Below, piece by piece: positions 43,051 to 52,667 of a DNA stretch of 64,000 nucleotides. Each line of letters opens with the position of its first letter. Within the stretch, counting starts at the first letter, position 1. Made by a program: the position numbers and the translations under genes. The notes below the pieces were generated by a model. The model was not told the origin of the DNA, did no database searches, and was given only the letters and a program-made list of their open reading frames with translations. The DNA is from Paenibacillus sp. FSL K6-3182 (GTDB lineage: Bacteria; Bacillota; Bacilli; Paenibacillales; Paenibacillaceae). The DNA lies in the NCBI RefSeq assembly GCF_037976325.1, contig NZ_CP150265.1, forward strand, positions 4,769,501 to 4,833,500, given 5' to 3'.

Positions 43051-45626
43051 TAACGCTCACCTCCTACCCAATAGTTTTGAGCTTCAACTTTGTTTCCGTT
43101 AATGCTGACTTGCTTATCTGTGTAATTGACAATAATCGATTTCCCATTGCTGTATTGCATCTCTACGACACCTTCTTGATGGAGAATATGCTTCACCATT
43201 TGAGCGTTTCTCACACCGGAGAGCACATCGTTTGCTTCCTTATACATCGACAGCGCTTGATCATACCAGTCTTTGTAATGGGTAGAGAACAGCTTGTCAA
43301 AATGAGTGAATTTCAGTTTAGACGATGGTTCATAGCTCCATGAAAAATGCGGCGCTGAGCCAAGCTCTACCGAACGAAGCAGCTGCTGCTGAATATCCTG
43401 CTCATCCTCTAAGTTAATCGCACCGCCAGCATAATCGACATATCCATGAATAACCATTTGATAAAATGGAACTTCCTCATCCGTTAGCACGAAGCCGCTG
43501 GATGACGTTGGCACATTTATAAGATGATCTGCGTATGGCCATACATAAGCATTTCCGCCCGTAAGCATCGTTTGATCGACGCGCTCATCCACCTTGCTCA
43601 GCTCATCCTCAACGATTTTTTTAGCCGTTTCGCGTTGAATGACTCTGCTCGTACGGAAGTCCGAGCTCAGTACGTTTCCAAGATCCCGCAGCGATATTCC
43701 CCGCATGCCAAGCGAATCATATTTCTTCATAAACGTATCAACGAAGTAGGGAAGCTTTGCCGGTGACAACAAATAATACGAGCCTAATAGCATATCCATT
43801 CGATTAAGCGCTCGGTTATAAGGATAAAGCTCTGCTTCCTCCCGTGTAACGAACCGCGATGCATCAGAGGATGGAACAAAACCTCCATCATCATGATAAA
43901 TTTGCTGAAAGGCTACATCTGGGAACAACATCCCGCCGGATTGCTCCAGTTGATTCGCTAGCTTAATGAAGCTGGACTTGCTTCCGAGCTCACTGTCCAC
44001 TTTCAGCTTTACTGGTGTCTGATGATTGACGCCGTTGCCGAACCAGCCTGTGTAACGCATGAGCAATCGATCAACCCCATCCGACTTCAGTTGTTCAGCC
44101 ATTTGTGAGGCTTGCTCAAAGGATGTCATGGAAACGACGGAGCTGTACGGTACGCCAAGGAATGATTTCCGCTTGTCGACCGTTCCTAGAATATCCAAAT
44201 AAAATGGAAGCCTATCATCATCTTTTAATGGCTGAAGCTTGTTTTCAGCTACAAGCCTGTTACGATAAAGCTCTGCCATTCCTGAATAGCTCGCCTTATC
44301 GCCAGAGAGAAAGCTGTACCTAATTTGAATATCGCCTTTATAAATCTCTTCACTCAACAGCTGGATTTCTTGAATCTTTGAGCCTGTGTAAAGCTCAAGC
44401 TCATCTTCTCCACGCAATGAGTAGCTGCTGTGAATATAATTGTAGGAATTTTTTTTACCGCTGATATCAGCAGCGATGCTGGCAACAGCATCACCTTCTT
44501 CAATCACCGCAAACCATGCTGCGCTCCCTGCCTTCATCCCAAATACCGGCATTCTAGCACTCTCGCTTACTTGACCGCGGCGGTAGCTGTTATCGTTCGG
44601 ATCAAGGCCATATACTCTTTGTACGTATTGCTCTTCCTTTACCTTGCCGTTGTTAAGATGGATCAAGCTTCCGGTTCCATCCGGCACGAACATATATCCT
44701 TCGTTTTCCTTATCTGCAGCGCCAAAGAAATTAAGCATCTCGATGCTGCGAATTTGATAGCCTCCGCTTTCTTTGACCTGATTGACTGGAACGGATGCAA
44801 CCAGCGAACCGCCATCAATGCGGTATTCCAAAGGAATAACGAAGTTTGGTTTGCTCGATTCGCCGCCGCCTGCAACGCCATTTTCCTCATTGTCGAAAGC
44901 AAGATCCTCATCGGAATAACCAGCCTTGACGAATGCCGCCGTCATTTTGCTCAATACAAGCGGCTTGGAAACCTGCGCATCTAGTCTCTCTAATACTTCC
45001 TTATTGTCCGCTTTGGGATAATAGCGCAATCCCACATATTTGGCCGTCGGCGCATCCAGCTTGGAGAGCACCTTCTCTTCCAATCGCACTTTGCTTATAT
45101 ACCTTGGCAAGGCATCCACGCCGATTGACGTATCGCCAATCGTATAGGTGATACGAATGCCGTTCTCAATGCTCTCAGCTGTAAATTGCTTATTTGCGAT
45201 ACTTTCCGTGAAGTTGGTGAATGTATCCAGCGTACCGATTGAATCCCGGAACAGTACCGTCAACTGAGAAGACAATATTTCCTTCTCGAAGCCCGATGCG
45301 ATAGCATCCTCACTCCGATTGGGCGGATTGCTGTACCAGATTTGGCCTTGCCGTTTATCCCTCACAGCGACCTCTGTCGTTTCGGCGCTGTAGTATAACG
45401 ATAATTCGGAATTGTCCGCTACAAGCTGCATGCCTGGCACACCTTTTGAAGAATCAGGCATTTCCTTAATTGCGGCTCCAGCTTCCAGCTCAGTTGTCAT
45501 TTTCATATAAGCGGCTGCTTTAACGGCTTTAGCTCCACGACTGGTGAATAGCAATACGGAGCAGACCAAGATACAAATTGCTGCGGTACAGGCCAGCACC
45601 GCAACCAGCTTTTTACGATTTTTCAC
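43050..45626 (-). CDS. DUF5696-family large membrane-tethered protein
   Basis: 858 residues. A single N-terminal membrane segment (about 7-29, VAVLACTAAICILVCSVLLF) puts the rest outside. The body shows beta-sandwich-like features in the first 350 residues (NSELSLYYSAETTEVAVRDK, GYMFVPDGTGSLIHLNNG). The second half looks like a barrel of the glycosidase-like superfamily (DRLLMRYTGWFGNG, LFPDVAFQQIYHD, GISLRDLGNVLSSDF). I recognise it as the DUF5696 family seen beside sugar ABC transporters in Paenibacillus; no enzymatic activity is established to my knowledge. It sits between the Yip1 gene and a permease pair. It could be a surface receptor or an oligosaccharide-processing enzyme. Confidence 0.8.
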   Translation of the reverse strand: MKNRKKLVAVLACTAAICILVCSVLLFTSRGAKAVKAAAYMKMTTELEAGAAIKEMPDSSKGVPGMQLVADNSELSLYYSAETTEVAVRDKRQGQIWYSNPPNRSEDAIASGFEKEILSSQLTVLFRDSIGTLDTFTNFTESIANKQFTAESIENGIRITYTIGDTSIGVDALPRYISKVRLEEKVLSKLDAPTAKYVGLRYYPKADNKEVLERLDAQVSKPLVLSKMTAAFVKAGYSDEDLAFDNEENGVAGGGESSKPNFVIPLEYRIDGGSLVASVPVNQVKESGGYQIRSIEMLNFFGAADKENEGYMFVPDGTGSLIHLNNGKVKEEQYVQRVYGLDPNDNSYRRGQVSESARMPVFGMKAGSAAWFAVIEEGDAVASIAADISGKKNSYNYIHSSYSLRGEDELELYTGSKIQEIQLLSEEIYKGDIQIRYSFLSGDKASYSGMAELYRNRLVAENKLQPLKDDDRLPFYLDILGTVDKRKSFLGVPYSSVVSMTSFEQASQMAEQLKSDGVDRLLMRYTGWFGNGVNHQTPVKLKVDSELGSKSSFIKLANQLEQSGGMLFPDVAFQQIYHDDGGFVPSSDASRFVTREEAELYPYNRALNRMDMLLGSYYLLSPAKLPYFVDTFMKKYDSLGMRGISLRDLGNVLSSDFRTSRVIQRETAKKIVEDELSKVDERVDQTMLTGGNAYVWPYADHLINVPTSSSGFVLTDEEVPFYQMVIHGYVDYAGGAINLEDEQDIQQQLLRSVELGSAPHFSWSYEPSSKLKFTHFDKLFSTHYKDWYDQALSMYKEANDVLSGVRNAQMVKHILHQEGVVEMQYSNGKSIIVNYTDKQVSINGNKVEAQNYWVGGER

Positions 45627-45640
45627 GGGTGCGGCCTCCT

Positions 45641-46261
45641 TTACGTACGGAAAATGATTTCACGATAAATATTGATAATAAAATCGATAATTTGCTGCAT
45701 CATACTCAGCACTAGCGTCCCAAGGAATACGATAATGCCCATTACGATTACCGTCAGCAGCATCGTAATAATCGTTTTGAACGCCGAATATTGATGAACC
45801 GTCATCGTACCGACAAATAGAAGCGCTAGAAACCAAATGGTGGATATAGACATGACTAAATAATAAAAAGCCGTTTCTTCCTGTACCATAAACCGGCTCG
45901 CAATGGTCATGGGCACATAAAGAATGACCATAGGAACGAGCGCATAACCCGTCGCCATAACAATTTCCTTGAATTTGCCTTCGCCATCCATTAAGGTTGT
46001 AATCGCCCAATTGGATATACACCAAAGAAAGAAAGGAAATACAATCGTAACGAGCTGAGTCAGGCTGTTCAAATGACGTGGATCATTATAGTTCACCAGA
46101 AAACCTGCAAACTGATTTTGTAAAATAACAGAAACGATGACGAGCAGCAAAATAGCTAATGCGACCTTTACTTTTCCTTTCCCGTCATACTTCATATCCC
46201 AGAAGCCGTCAAAAGGATGAACGATTAAATGCAGCGGAAACTTGATGAAATCCTGCTTCAT
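45641..46261 (-). CDS. Yip1-family membrane protein
   Basis: 206 residues with five predicted membrane helices in the Yip1-domain pattern (FPLHLIVHPFDGFWDMKYD at the N-terminus, WAITTLMDGEGKFKEIVMAT in the middle, and a long hydrophobic C-terminus). Its start overlaps the NHL-repeat gene by 4 bp and it ends 14 bp before DUF5696, so the three are translated together. Bacterial Yip1 proteins have no settled function. Here it may be the membrane hub of the DUF5696/NHL-TPR complex. Confidence 0.82.
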   Translation of the reverse strand: MKQDFIKFPLHLIVHPFDGFWDMKYDGKGKVKVALAILLLVIVSVILQNQFAGFLVNYNDPRHLNSLTQLVTIVFPFFLWCISNWAITTLMDGEGKFKEIVMATGYALVPMVILYVPMTIASRFMVQEETAFYYLVMSISTIWFLALLFVGTMTVHQYSAFKTIITMLLTVIVMGIIVFLGTLVLSMMQQIIDFIINIYREIIFRT

Positions 46262-47757
46262 AGCGATCTGCCCTCCTTAGCGGTTTGCGATGCAAAGTCC
46301 GACATCATAAGCTTCCTCTTTTTCATTCGAGAGCTTACCAGCTTGAACGCAAGCCATGCAGCTGCTAGGACGATCAGCATTGTTAGAAAGGTTCCTGAAT
46401 GTTCCTTCATTACTTCCCTGCGGTACCTTTTGTAAGCTACGGAATAACTATCGCGGTCCATGCCTAGCTTGAAATACTCAAGCGCTTCCCCGTTCTTCCG
46501 CTCCATCAGCAATGATTTGCCAATGCCTATATACGCAATATCGTAGTTGCTGTTTAACCGAAGCACTTCTTGCCAAATCGGTACCGCCAGCTTATCCTCA
46601 CCGGTGTAATGCAGCTTCACCGCCTCGTTTACGCTGGCACCAAACTTCGTTGGCTCAAATACGACAATATTGCTTTTCCCACGATCAAGCACCAGTTGTT
46701 TTTCACCCAAATGCTCGACGGCGACCGGTATTTTAAACGTACCGAGCTGATTTCCCTTACCGCCATACACATAGAGCAAATCGCCTTCGTCATTGTAGGT
46801 AAATACTTTGCCTTGATTTCCGTCAAGCACGCTGTACATTCCGTTTTCGAGTACCTTTACATCAATTAGCTTGGAAGGGCCAACAGCGCGCCTGAACAAA
46901 ATATCCCCTAGCACATCGAAGTAACCAAAGCGCTTCAGCACATCCTCACCTGATGGATTAAGTCTTTTTACTGGTTCCTTAGAGTCAGGATCGATGTTCG
47001 TTGCATAGACAAATCCTTTGGCATCGATATCGATATTCGAAAACTCGGTTGGAATAAACAGCACCATTTGCGCTTTCTGTGCTTTGGTTGAAAGCAAGCG
47101 CCAGATAACTTCCGTATAGTCCCGCTGCACTTTGTTTGTCCCTACATATCCGATAAACTGGCCTTTCTCATCAAACTGCATGATGCCTTCGTAGATGCCT
47201 TGCGCTACGACATAAACCCGTTTGGCTTTATCTACCGTTACCTTTAACGGAATAAATTTAAAATCACTTGCCAAAACATCAGATTTGGGCTGCTCGATTG
47301 TTCGAAGCAATTCACCGTCGCTCGATAACACGACAACTCGCCCGTTGTCCGTATCCGCAACATAAAGCTGCTCCTCCTCATCAACGAATAGTCCCGACGG
47401 ATTTTTAAAACCGATCTTCTCCCCGTCCTTCTCGTACTCGCTAATGATGTTTTTCACTTTCCACTGATCATCTAAAATAACGACCCGGCCATTGCCGCTG
47501 TCCACAATGTAGATCAGCCCGCTTGCAGACACGACCATATCCTTTGGCTCTAAAAAGTCTCCGATGCCGATATCAGCTCCGGATATGGAGAGTTTGGGTA
47601 CATAAGCCGCCGGTGCTGGAACTGCTTCTTCCCAATAGTTATAGTTGTAGCTCTCATATGGCGTCGACGCTGCAGCCGCCGGTGCCGGCGCTGCGGTAAT
47701 AAACAATAGGGAAGCCGCCGCGATGACGAGAAACCATTTTTTCGCTGACAAGTGCAT
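46258..47757 (-). CDS. Extracytoplasmic NHL beta-propeller with TPR and C-terminal membrane anchor
   Basis: 499 residues. Signal peptide (1-30), then six or so NHL repeats (LEPKDMVVSASGLIYIVDSG, NPSGLFVDEEEQLYVADTDN, and later units ending in VLDGNQGKV and VLDRGKSN). A TPR-like pair follows (about 400-460: AVPIWQEVLRLNSNYDIAY, KNGEALEYFKLGMDRD), and then one membrane helix (about 465-485) and a basic tail. The propeller and TPR would be outside, anchored at the C-terminus. No catalytic motif. NHL propellers are usually scaffolds or ligand-binding platforms. It is translationally coupled to Yip1 (4-bp overlap). Confidence 0.85.
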   Translation of the reverse strand: MHLSAKKWFLVIAAASLLFITAAPAPAAAASTPYESYNYNYWEEAVPAPAAYVPKLSISGADIGIGDFLEPKDMVVSASGLIYIVDSGNGRVVILDDQWKVKNIISEYEKDGEKIGFKNPSGLFVDEEEQLYVADTDNGRVVVLSSDGELLRTIEQPKSDVLASDFKFIPLKVTVDKAKRVYVVAQGIYEGIMQFDEKGQFIGYVGTNKVQRDYTEVIWRLLSTKAQKAQMVLFIPTEFSNIDIDAKGFVYATNIDPDSKEPVKRLNPSGEDVLKRFGYFDVLGDILFRRAVGPSKLIDVKVLENGMYSVLDGNQGKVFTYNDEGDLLYVYGGKGNQLGTFKIPVAVEHLGEKQLVLDRGKSNIVVFEPTKFGASVNEAVKLHYTGEDKLAVPIWQEVLRLNSNYDIAYIGIGKSLLMERKNGEALEYFKLGMDRDSYSVAYKRYRREVMKEHSGTFLTMLIVLAAAWLAFKLVSSRMKKRKLMMSDFASQTAKEGRSL

Positions 47758-47767
47758 TCCCCCCCTT

Positions 47768-48646
47768 TTAATCTTTCATTCCTGAAGTCGCCATCGTTTC
47801 AATAATTCGACTTTGCGAGAAAACGAACAGCGTAATCGGAACGCTCATCAGAATGAGTGCTACTGCTGCCGCCGCTCCTGCGCGAGCAATACCGCCTGCC
47901 ACAACTTGATTAGCTGCAAAATGCAGCGATTTAAGCTGTTCGCTGTAAATGAAGCCATTCCCATCGCTGCCCCAAAGAATTTGGAAAAGCAAAATAATTA
48001 GCGTCAGCCATGCCGGTTTTACATTGGGCATTACGATGGTCCAGAAAATACGATATTCGCTTGCTCCATCAATTTTTGCCGCCTCTAACAGCACATCAGG
48101 AATTTGCTCCATAAATTGCTTCATTAAATAGAGACCAAGCGAATAAGCAAAAGCAGGAATGATGACTGCCCAATACGTGTCGATCAAGCCTAACCATGAC
48201 ATGATCATATAGTTTGGAATAGCTGTTACGGCTGGCGTAAACATCAAGGATAAAACGACAATGCTGAACATGAAGCTTTTACCTGGAAACTTATGCTTGG
48301 CTAGCGGATAAGCAGCTGCCGACGCTAACAGTACATGTCCAATGATACCCATGCCGGTAATGAAAACCGTGTTGAAAATATACCTTGAAAAAGGAACCCA
48401 TGAATTGCCTAACAATGCAAATAAATCGATAAAGTTGTTCATGGTCGGGTTTCGAACAAATAATGTCGGAGGAAACATAAATATTTCATCCAACGGTTTA
48501 AAGGCATTATTGATCGCATAGATTAGCGGCACGATCATGAACGCACCAAACGCCGTAAGCAAAACAAAAAGCGAGAAGCTGCCCCAGAACGATCGATTTA
48601 CCCGTTTCCTCGGGATTCGAAAGGAGAAGTTCATGAACTTATTCAC
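47768..48646 (-). CDS. Carbohydrate ABC transporter permease, MalG type (second system)
   Basis: 292 residues, six membrane helices, EAA loop LLEAAKIDGASEYRIFWTIVMP. It overlaps its MalF-type partner by 8 bp and is 10 bp upstream of the NHL gene. This is the second complete permease pair in the same operon, and it lies directly beside the large CBM-fused solute-binding protein. Confidence 0.92.
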   Translation of the reverse strand: MNKFMNFSFRIPRKRVNRSFWGSFSLFVLLTAFGAFMIVPLIYAINNAFKPLDEIFMFPPTLFVRNPTMNNFIDLFALLGNSWVPFSRYIFNTVFITGMGIIGHVLLASAAAYPLAKHKFPGKSFMFSIVVLSLMFTPAVTAIPNYMIMSWLGLIDTYWAVIIPAFAYSLGLYLMKQFMEQIPDVLLEAAKIDGASEYRIFWTIVMPNVKPAWLTLIILLFQILWGSDGNGFIYSEQLKSLHFAANQVVAGGIARAGAAAAVALILMSVPITLFVFSQSRIIETMATSGMKD

Positions 48647-49562
48647 CTACCCTGCGAAGAAGTTTTTGAACGATGAGATTCGATCCCACCATAATCATGA
48701 ATAACACTGAAGCAATGGCAGAAGCGTAACCCATCTCAAAACGGGTAGTACCGAAATCGATTAAGTGAGTAACTATCGTCTCAGCTGCATAGTTGACGCT
48801 TGGGAACCCTGCGAGTGCAATCGAAACATCAGCCACTGCAAATGCCGTCGTAATCTGAATGACTGCCCCGAACATCAGCTGCGGCCGCATCGAAGGCAAT
48901 GTGATGTACCAAAGCTCCTGCCAGCGATTCTTCACGCCATCGACTGCGCCAGCCTCATATAATGTCCGGTCAACGGTTTGTAAACCTGCAATAAAAGCAA
49001 GGAAACCCGTTCCAAGACTAAGCCAAAGCTGAACAAGAATGATGATCGGCAAAATGTATTCCTCTTTTTTCAACCATTGAAGCGGCTCCAAGATGATGCC
49101 CAGCTTCAATAAAAAACCGTTGGCAATACCATAACGATCGCCGGAGAAAATCATCAGCCATATAAAATACACGTTTCCGGATATCGATGGCGCATAAAAT
49201 ACGAGTGTCATTATCGCTCTCAGCTTTGGAGACAGCTCATTAATAATCCATGCAAAAACAAAACACGCGATATAACTAATCGGTCCTGTTATTACAGCGA
49301 ACAACAGCGTGTTCTTAACGGCAATGAGGAAAACATCATCATCTAGAAATAAGCGCGTATAGTTCTGCCAGCCAACAAACTTTGGAAACTCTAGCATATT
49401 GAAGTACGTAAAGCTAAGCACCACCGACACCAAAACCGGAAGTACTGTAAACACGGCGAACAAAACCATGTAAGGCGCCAGCAATATGTAGGAGTGTTTG
49501 TTTGCTTTCACTTCCCGCAGCTTCAGGTTCCACCAATTTTGCACGCTTGACCCTCCCTCCAT
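48639..49562 (-). CDS. Sugar ABC transporter permease, MalF type (second system)
   Basis: 307 residues, six membrane helices, EAA loop LYEAGAVDGVKNRWQELWYITLP. The first base of its ATG region overlaps the stop codon of the 976-residue binding protein (TAATG), so binding protein and permease are coupled. Works with the permease encoded downstream. Confidence 0.92.
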   Translation of the reverse strand: MEGGSSVQNWWNLKLREVKANKHSYILLAPYMVLFAVFTVLPVLVSVVLSFTYFNMLEFPKFVGWQNYTRLFLDDDVFLIAVKNTLLFAVITGPISYIACFVFAWIINELSPKLRAIMTLVFYAPSISGNVYFIWLMIFSGDRYGIANGFLLKLGIILEPLQWLKKEEYILPIIILVQLWLSLGTGFLAFIAGLQTVDRTLYEAGAVDGVKNRWQELWYITLPSMRPQLMFGAVIQITTAFAVADVSIALAGFPSVNYAAETIVTHLIDFGTTRFEMGYASAIASVLFMIMVGSNLIVQKLLRRVGE

Positions 49563-52492
49563 TATTGCGGCAACCCGAACTCTTTTCGTTTCGTCGTAAT
49601 TTCATCCTGCATATATTGGACATAGTCCATAATCGATTCGCGCGCCTGCACTTGACCAACAACCGTCTTATAGAATGCATTAAACAAATGTCGGCCTGTG
49701 AAATATCCGCCTGGCACTTCGGGCACCCCTTGTACCCATTCAAATTGCGCCTTCAAGTTTTCGTAATCGGCAACCGGCCATGGCAAGCTGTCGAGTGCCT
49801 TAATATTGGCAGTCGGATAACGGGCTGCTGCGCCCATCAAACCTTCCATTTCACGACCAAACACCGTTTGTGTCGCTTCGCTGGTCCACCATTTCATGAA
49901 CTCCCATGATGCTTCCTTGTCCTTCGCCTTCTTCATCATTACGACAGCACTGCCTCCGCTTGGCACCTCACGATTAATGGAGCCATCCTTCTGTATGGTT
50001 CCCGGAACAGGGGCGAAACCCCACATGCCGCGAATTTCTGGCGCAAATACAGAAAGCTGGTTATAGGTTGTATAATCTGCAATGCCTATTGGCATCTGCC
50101 CCGTACGGAAGCGATTGGAGAAATCATATTCCCGTTCTAATTTATAGTCGGTATAAAACTCCGTCCATTGCTTGAATGTTTCGATGCCAATGCGTGAATC
50201 CAGATCGGATTCTTTGCCATCATTGCGGTAAAGCTGTCCGCCATTCTGAAATAATAGTGCCGCATACATCGAGTTTGGCGGTATGTTTTGCCCTTGAACA
50301 GCAGCTTGTGCCACAACTGGCAAACCGAATTGCATATGATTTTTACTTAGAACGGCTAGTAAATTAGAAACTTCATCCCAAGTTTGCGGAATTTCCAGAT
50401 CCAGCTGATCAAGCACATCCTTACGGTAAAAGAGCATGTTGAACGTTTGTGTTTCCGGCAACGCATAAACCCCGCCATCATAGCTGTATGGAACAACTGC
50501 GCTTGGACGGAAACGTTCCCTCACCTCTTCGAAATCAGCAAACTGTGTCAAATCAGTTGAAGCGTTGCGCATCGCAAAGTTAACAGGCAAATCATTTTCA
50601 ATCTGCATGGCGATGTCGGGACCTTGGCCCGCCAGCGTTGCAGGCAGCAGTGTTCCCATGTTTACCAGCTTCAAGTTGACATTAATGCCGGTAACGGATG
50701 TAAAGGTTTCGTCAATCATCGCCTTCATCGTGTTGGCTTGATCCCGTCCGCTTCCGATCCATACGGTAATCGACCTTTGGTCGGCGTCCTCAGAAATATT
50801 TCCGATCTGATTGTAATCCGTAAAGAAAGAAGAAATAAAAGTGGCAGATTGATGCTTAAGATTCGCGGCGAAGCCCATCCCTTTTTTAGGGAATTTCTTA
50901 TCTGGTGAGGCGACATACAGCGCATCGATCTCAAGCGGCTGCTGCCTTGCTTGCTGAACCCAAGTTCCTAGTCCGCCCGTGTTAGTCTTGTAGGCTCCAA
51001 GCCTTCTCGGAATGGTATCCGGCTTCTCAACCATCTCATCCAATTGCAGTGACATCGTCTTTAGAAGAGCCTCTTGGTCACTGGATTGTCCTGATAATTT
51101 GACGAGCTGCGCGGCAATCGTTTTAAGGCGTTCACTTTCTTCTTCAAAAACGTTAAGTATGTTGGGAACTTTTTTCTCAATCTGATAATCACGGTATTCA
51201 TCGGGCTTTGTTCCCGTAATCATCAATATTTTGCGATACATCTCATTCAAATTATAAAGACTGCTTTCAACCTCACGAATGAGCGGGGCAAACTCGCCTA
51301 GGCTTACCTCAAGCCTGAGTGTATGCTTTCCTTTTTCCAGGCGGTATAAATAAGGAGACTTTCCACCCATCACATCAAGCCGATAGGAGCTCTTATAACG
51401 AAACGCAACCTTTTCCATTTCCTTAAAAGGAATTTCGCCGTCAATGGTTAATGTACGAGTTGAATAAATGCCTCTAACGAAGTTTTGCTGCGTTTTAAAG
51501 GCAATTTGGTAAAGCCCCGTTTCAGGGACATCAATTTCCCATTCCATCCATTGACCAGGTAGACGCCAATTCAAGCCGCCAATCGTATTAATTTTTATTT
51601 TTGAAGAGCTGTAAGGATATACTGCAGCACTTGAACGCTCGCTTAGCGGATACAAGGTAGGTGAAGACTTTGCTGTGGAAGCCTCGCCTTCAATCGTAAT
51701 CAAATGGCCGCTCGTCGCCTTCATACCATCTGCTTCATACTGCTTAAGCAACTGTTCATAGGTTAGTGGAGCAGGCTGTTGAAATAGTTTCAATTGTTTA
51801 ACGACCATCGGTTCCCGTGTAGATTCAAGCGTAATCGTATGTTTGCCCTGCGAAAAATAAAATAAGAAGGGTTCATTCTCGTAACCATCGGAATCTTGAA
51901 ATGTTTTCTCGCTCCATCTCGGCTTCTCCACTTGCTTTGGTCTGAGATCATTGCCTTGATTGTCCTGAACAACTTGAGCTGCTTGATTATCCCAAACACG
52001 GTCAAACTGCAGGAAAGCAGCTTCTCTGAACGGACGTTTTCCGTCAATGAATAAATCCCGTTCAATCGCTGAGCTTTTTCCTTCAATGGGATAATAGAGC
52101 AAAGAAAGATTATAAAGACCCGCATCAGTCACATCAAATGACCATTCCACTTTGCCCGATTCGCCTGTTAACAAGGAAGATCCGTCCATGCCCTCGTAGT
52201 TGTTAAGCTTCTCGAACTCAGCACCCTCTACATGGCTGTAATTGATTGCTTCTAATACGATTTCACGCTCTGGACGGGCAGCCGCCTCATATTGCGAGAC
52301 ATATTCATGATATTTTTGTTCATTATAAGCCGAGATGTTCGTCGATCCGGATTGAACGGACTCCTCCGTCAGCGCATTATCCGAACTGCCGACTGCATGC
52401 GCCTTAGGCACTGACGGAAGCACCATTAAAACTGCCAAAACAAAAGGGACTAGCTTCCTTGCCATATTGGTTAGCCGCAAATTGCTTATCAC
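49562..52492 (-). CDS. Extracellular solute-binding protein fused to N-terminal carbohydrate-binding-like domains
   Basis: 976 residues, GTG start at 52492 with AAGGAGG. The signal peptide ends PKAHAVG and has no lipobox cysteine, unlike typical Gram-positive binding proteins. Residues about 60-240 and 265-410 look like two CBM-like beta-sandwich modules (EAINYSHVEGAEFEKLNNYE, LITIEGEASTAKSSPTLYP, each with a GLY-N/Q-I/L core strand). A helical linker follows, and then a full CUT1 solute-binding domain (about 575-970: ITVWIGSGRDQANTMKAMID, FNMLFYRKDVLDQLDLEIPQ, PSGGSAVVMMKKAKDKEASW). It could grip polysaccharide while presenting ends to its permeases. Retention at the cell is unexplained because no anchor is visible. 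Confidence 0.88.
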   Translation of the reverse strand: MISNLRLTNMARKLVPFVLAVLMVLPSVPKAHAVGSSDNALTEESVQSGSTNISAYNEQKYHEYVSQYEAAARPEREIVLEAINYSHVEGAEFEKLNNYEGMDGSSLLTGESGKVEWSFDVTDAGLYNLSLLYYPIEGKSSAIERDLFIDGKRPFREAAFLQFDRVWDNQAAQVVQDNQGNDLRPKQVEKPRWSEKTFQDSDGYENEPFLFYFSQGKHTITLESTREPMVVKQLKLFQQPAPLTYEQLLKQYEADGMKATSGHLITIEGEASTAKSSPTLYPLSERSSAAVYPYSSSKIKINTIGGLNWRLPGQWMEWEIDVPETGLYQIAFKTQQNFVRGIYSTRTLTIDGEIPFKEMEKVAFRYKSSYRLDVMGGKSPYLYRLEKGKHTLRLEVSLGEFAPLIREVESSLYNLNEMYRKILMITGTKPDEYRDYQIEKKVPNILNVFEEESERLKTIAAQLVKLSGQSSDQEALLKTMSLQLDEMVEKPDTIPRRLGAYKTNTGGLGTWVQQARQQPLEIDALYVASPDKKFPKKGMGFAANLKHQSATFISSFFTDYNQIGNISEDADQRSITVWIGSGRDQANTMKAMIDETFTSVTGINVNLKLVNMGTLLPATLAGQGPDIAMQIENDLPVNFAMRNASTDLTQFADFEEVRERFRPSAVVPYSYDGGVYALPETQTFNMLFYRKDVLDQLDLEIPQTWDEVSNLLAVLSKNHMQFGLPVVAQAAVQGQNIPPNSMYAALLFQNGGQLYRNDGKESDLDSRIGIETFKQWTEFYTDYKLEREYDFSNRFRTGQMPIGIADYTTYNQLSVFAPEIRGMWGFAPVPGTIQKDGSINREVPSGGSAVVMMKKAKDKEASWEFMKWWTSEATQTVFGREMEGLMGAAARYPTANIKALDSLPWPVADYENLKAQFEWVQGVPEVPGGYFTGRHLFNAFYKTVVGQVQARESIMDYVQYMQDEITTKRKEFGLPQ

Positions 52493-52611
52493 CAGAGGTC
52501 CTCCTTACATGCATAAACGGTTTCTCCGTCCATAGGCGGGGAAGCTCACGTTTGATGGTGAAATATAAGCCCATATATCTTCTAGCATTTATTTTCCTCG
52601 TTCTCATACAA

Positions 52612-52641
52612 TCGGGGGAAGTCATGAAAGACGTCCCCCGA
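52612..52641 (-). promoter_or_regulatory. Intercistronic hairpin without T-tract between the two binding-protein genes
   Basis: TCGGGGG...CCCCCGA stem with an inner GTC/GAC pairing, 27 bp after the SBP stop, followed by no run of T on the minus strand. This is the arrangement of processing/stabilising hairpins that raise binding-protein mRNA above the downstream permease genes. Partial termination is also possible. Confidence 0.55.
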
Positions 52642-52667
52642 CCTATACATTAAACCGCTGCCTTCAA

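Noticed and set aside
44430..44984. Plus-strand open frame of 184 codons inside the DUF5696 gene
   Set aside because: Antisense shadow of a well-supported coding gene; no recognisable motif, no promoter or ribosome site.
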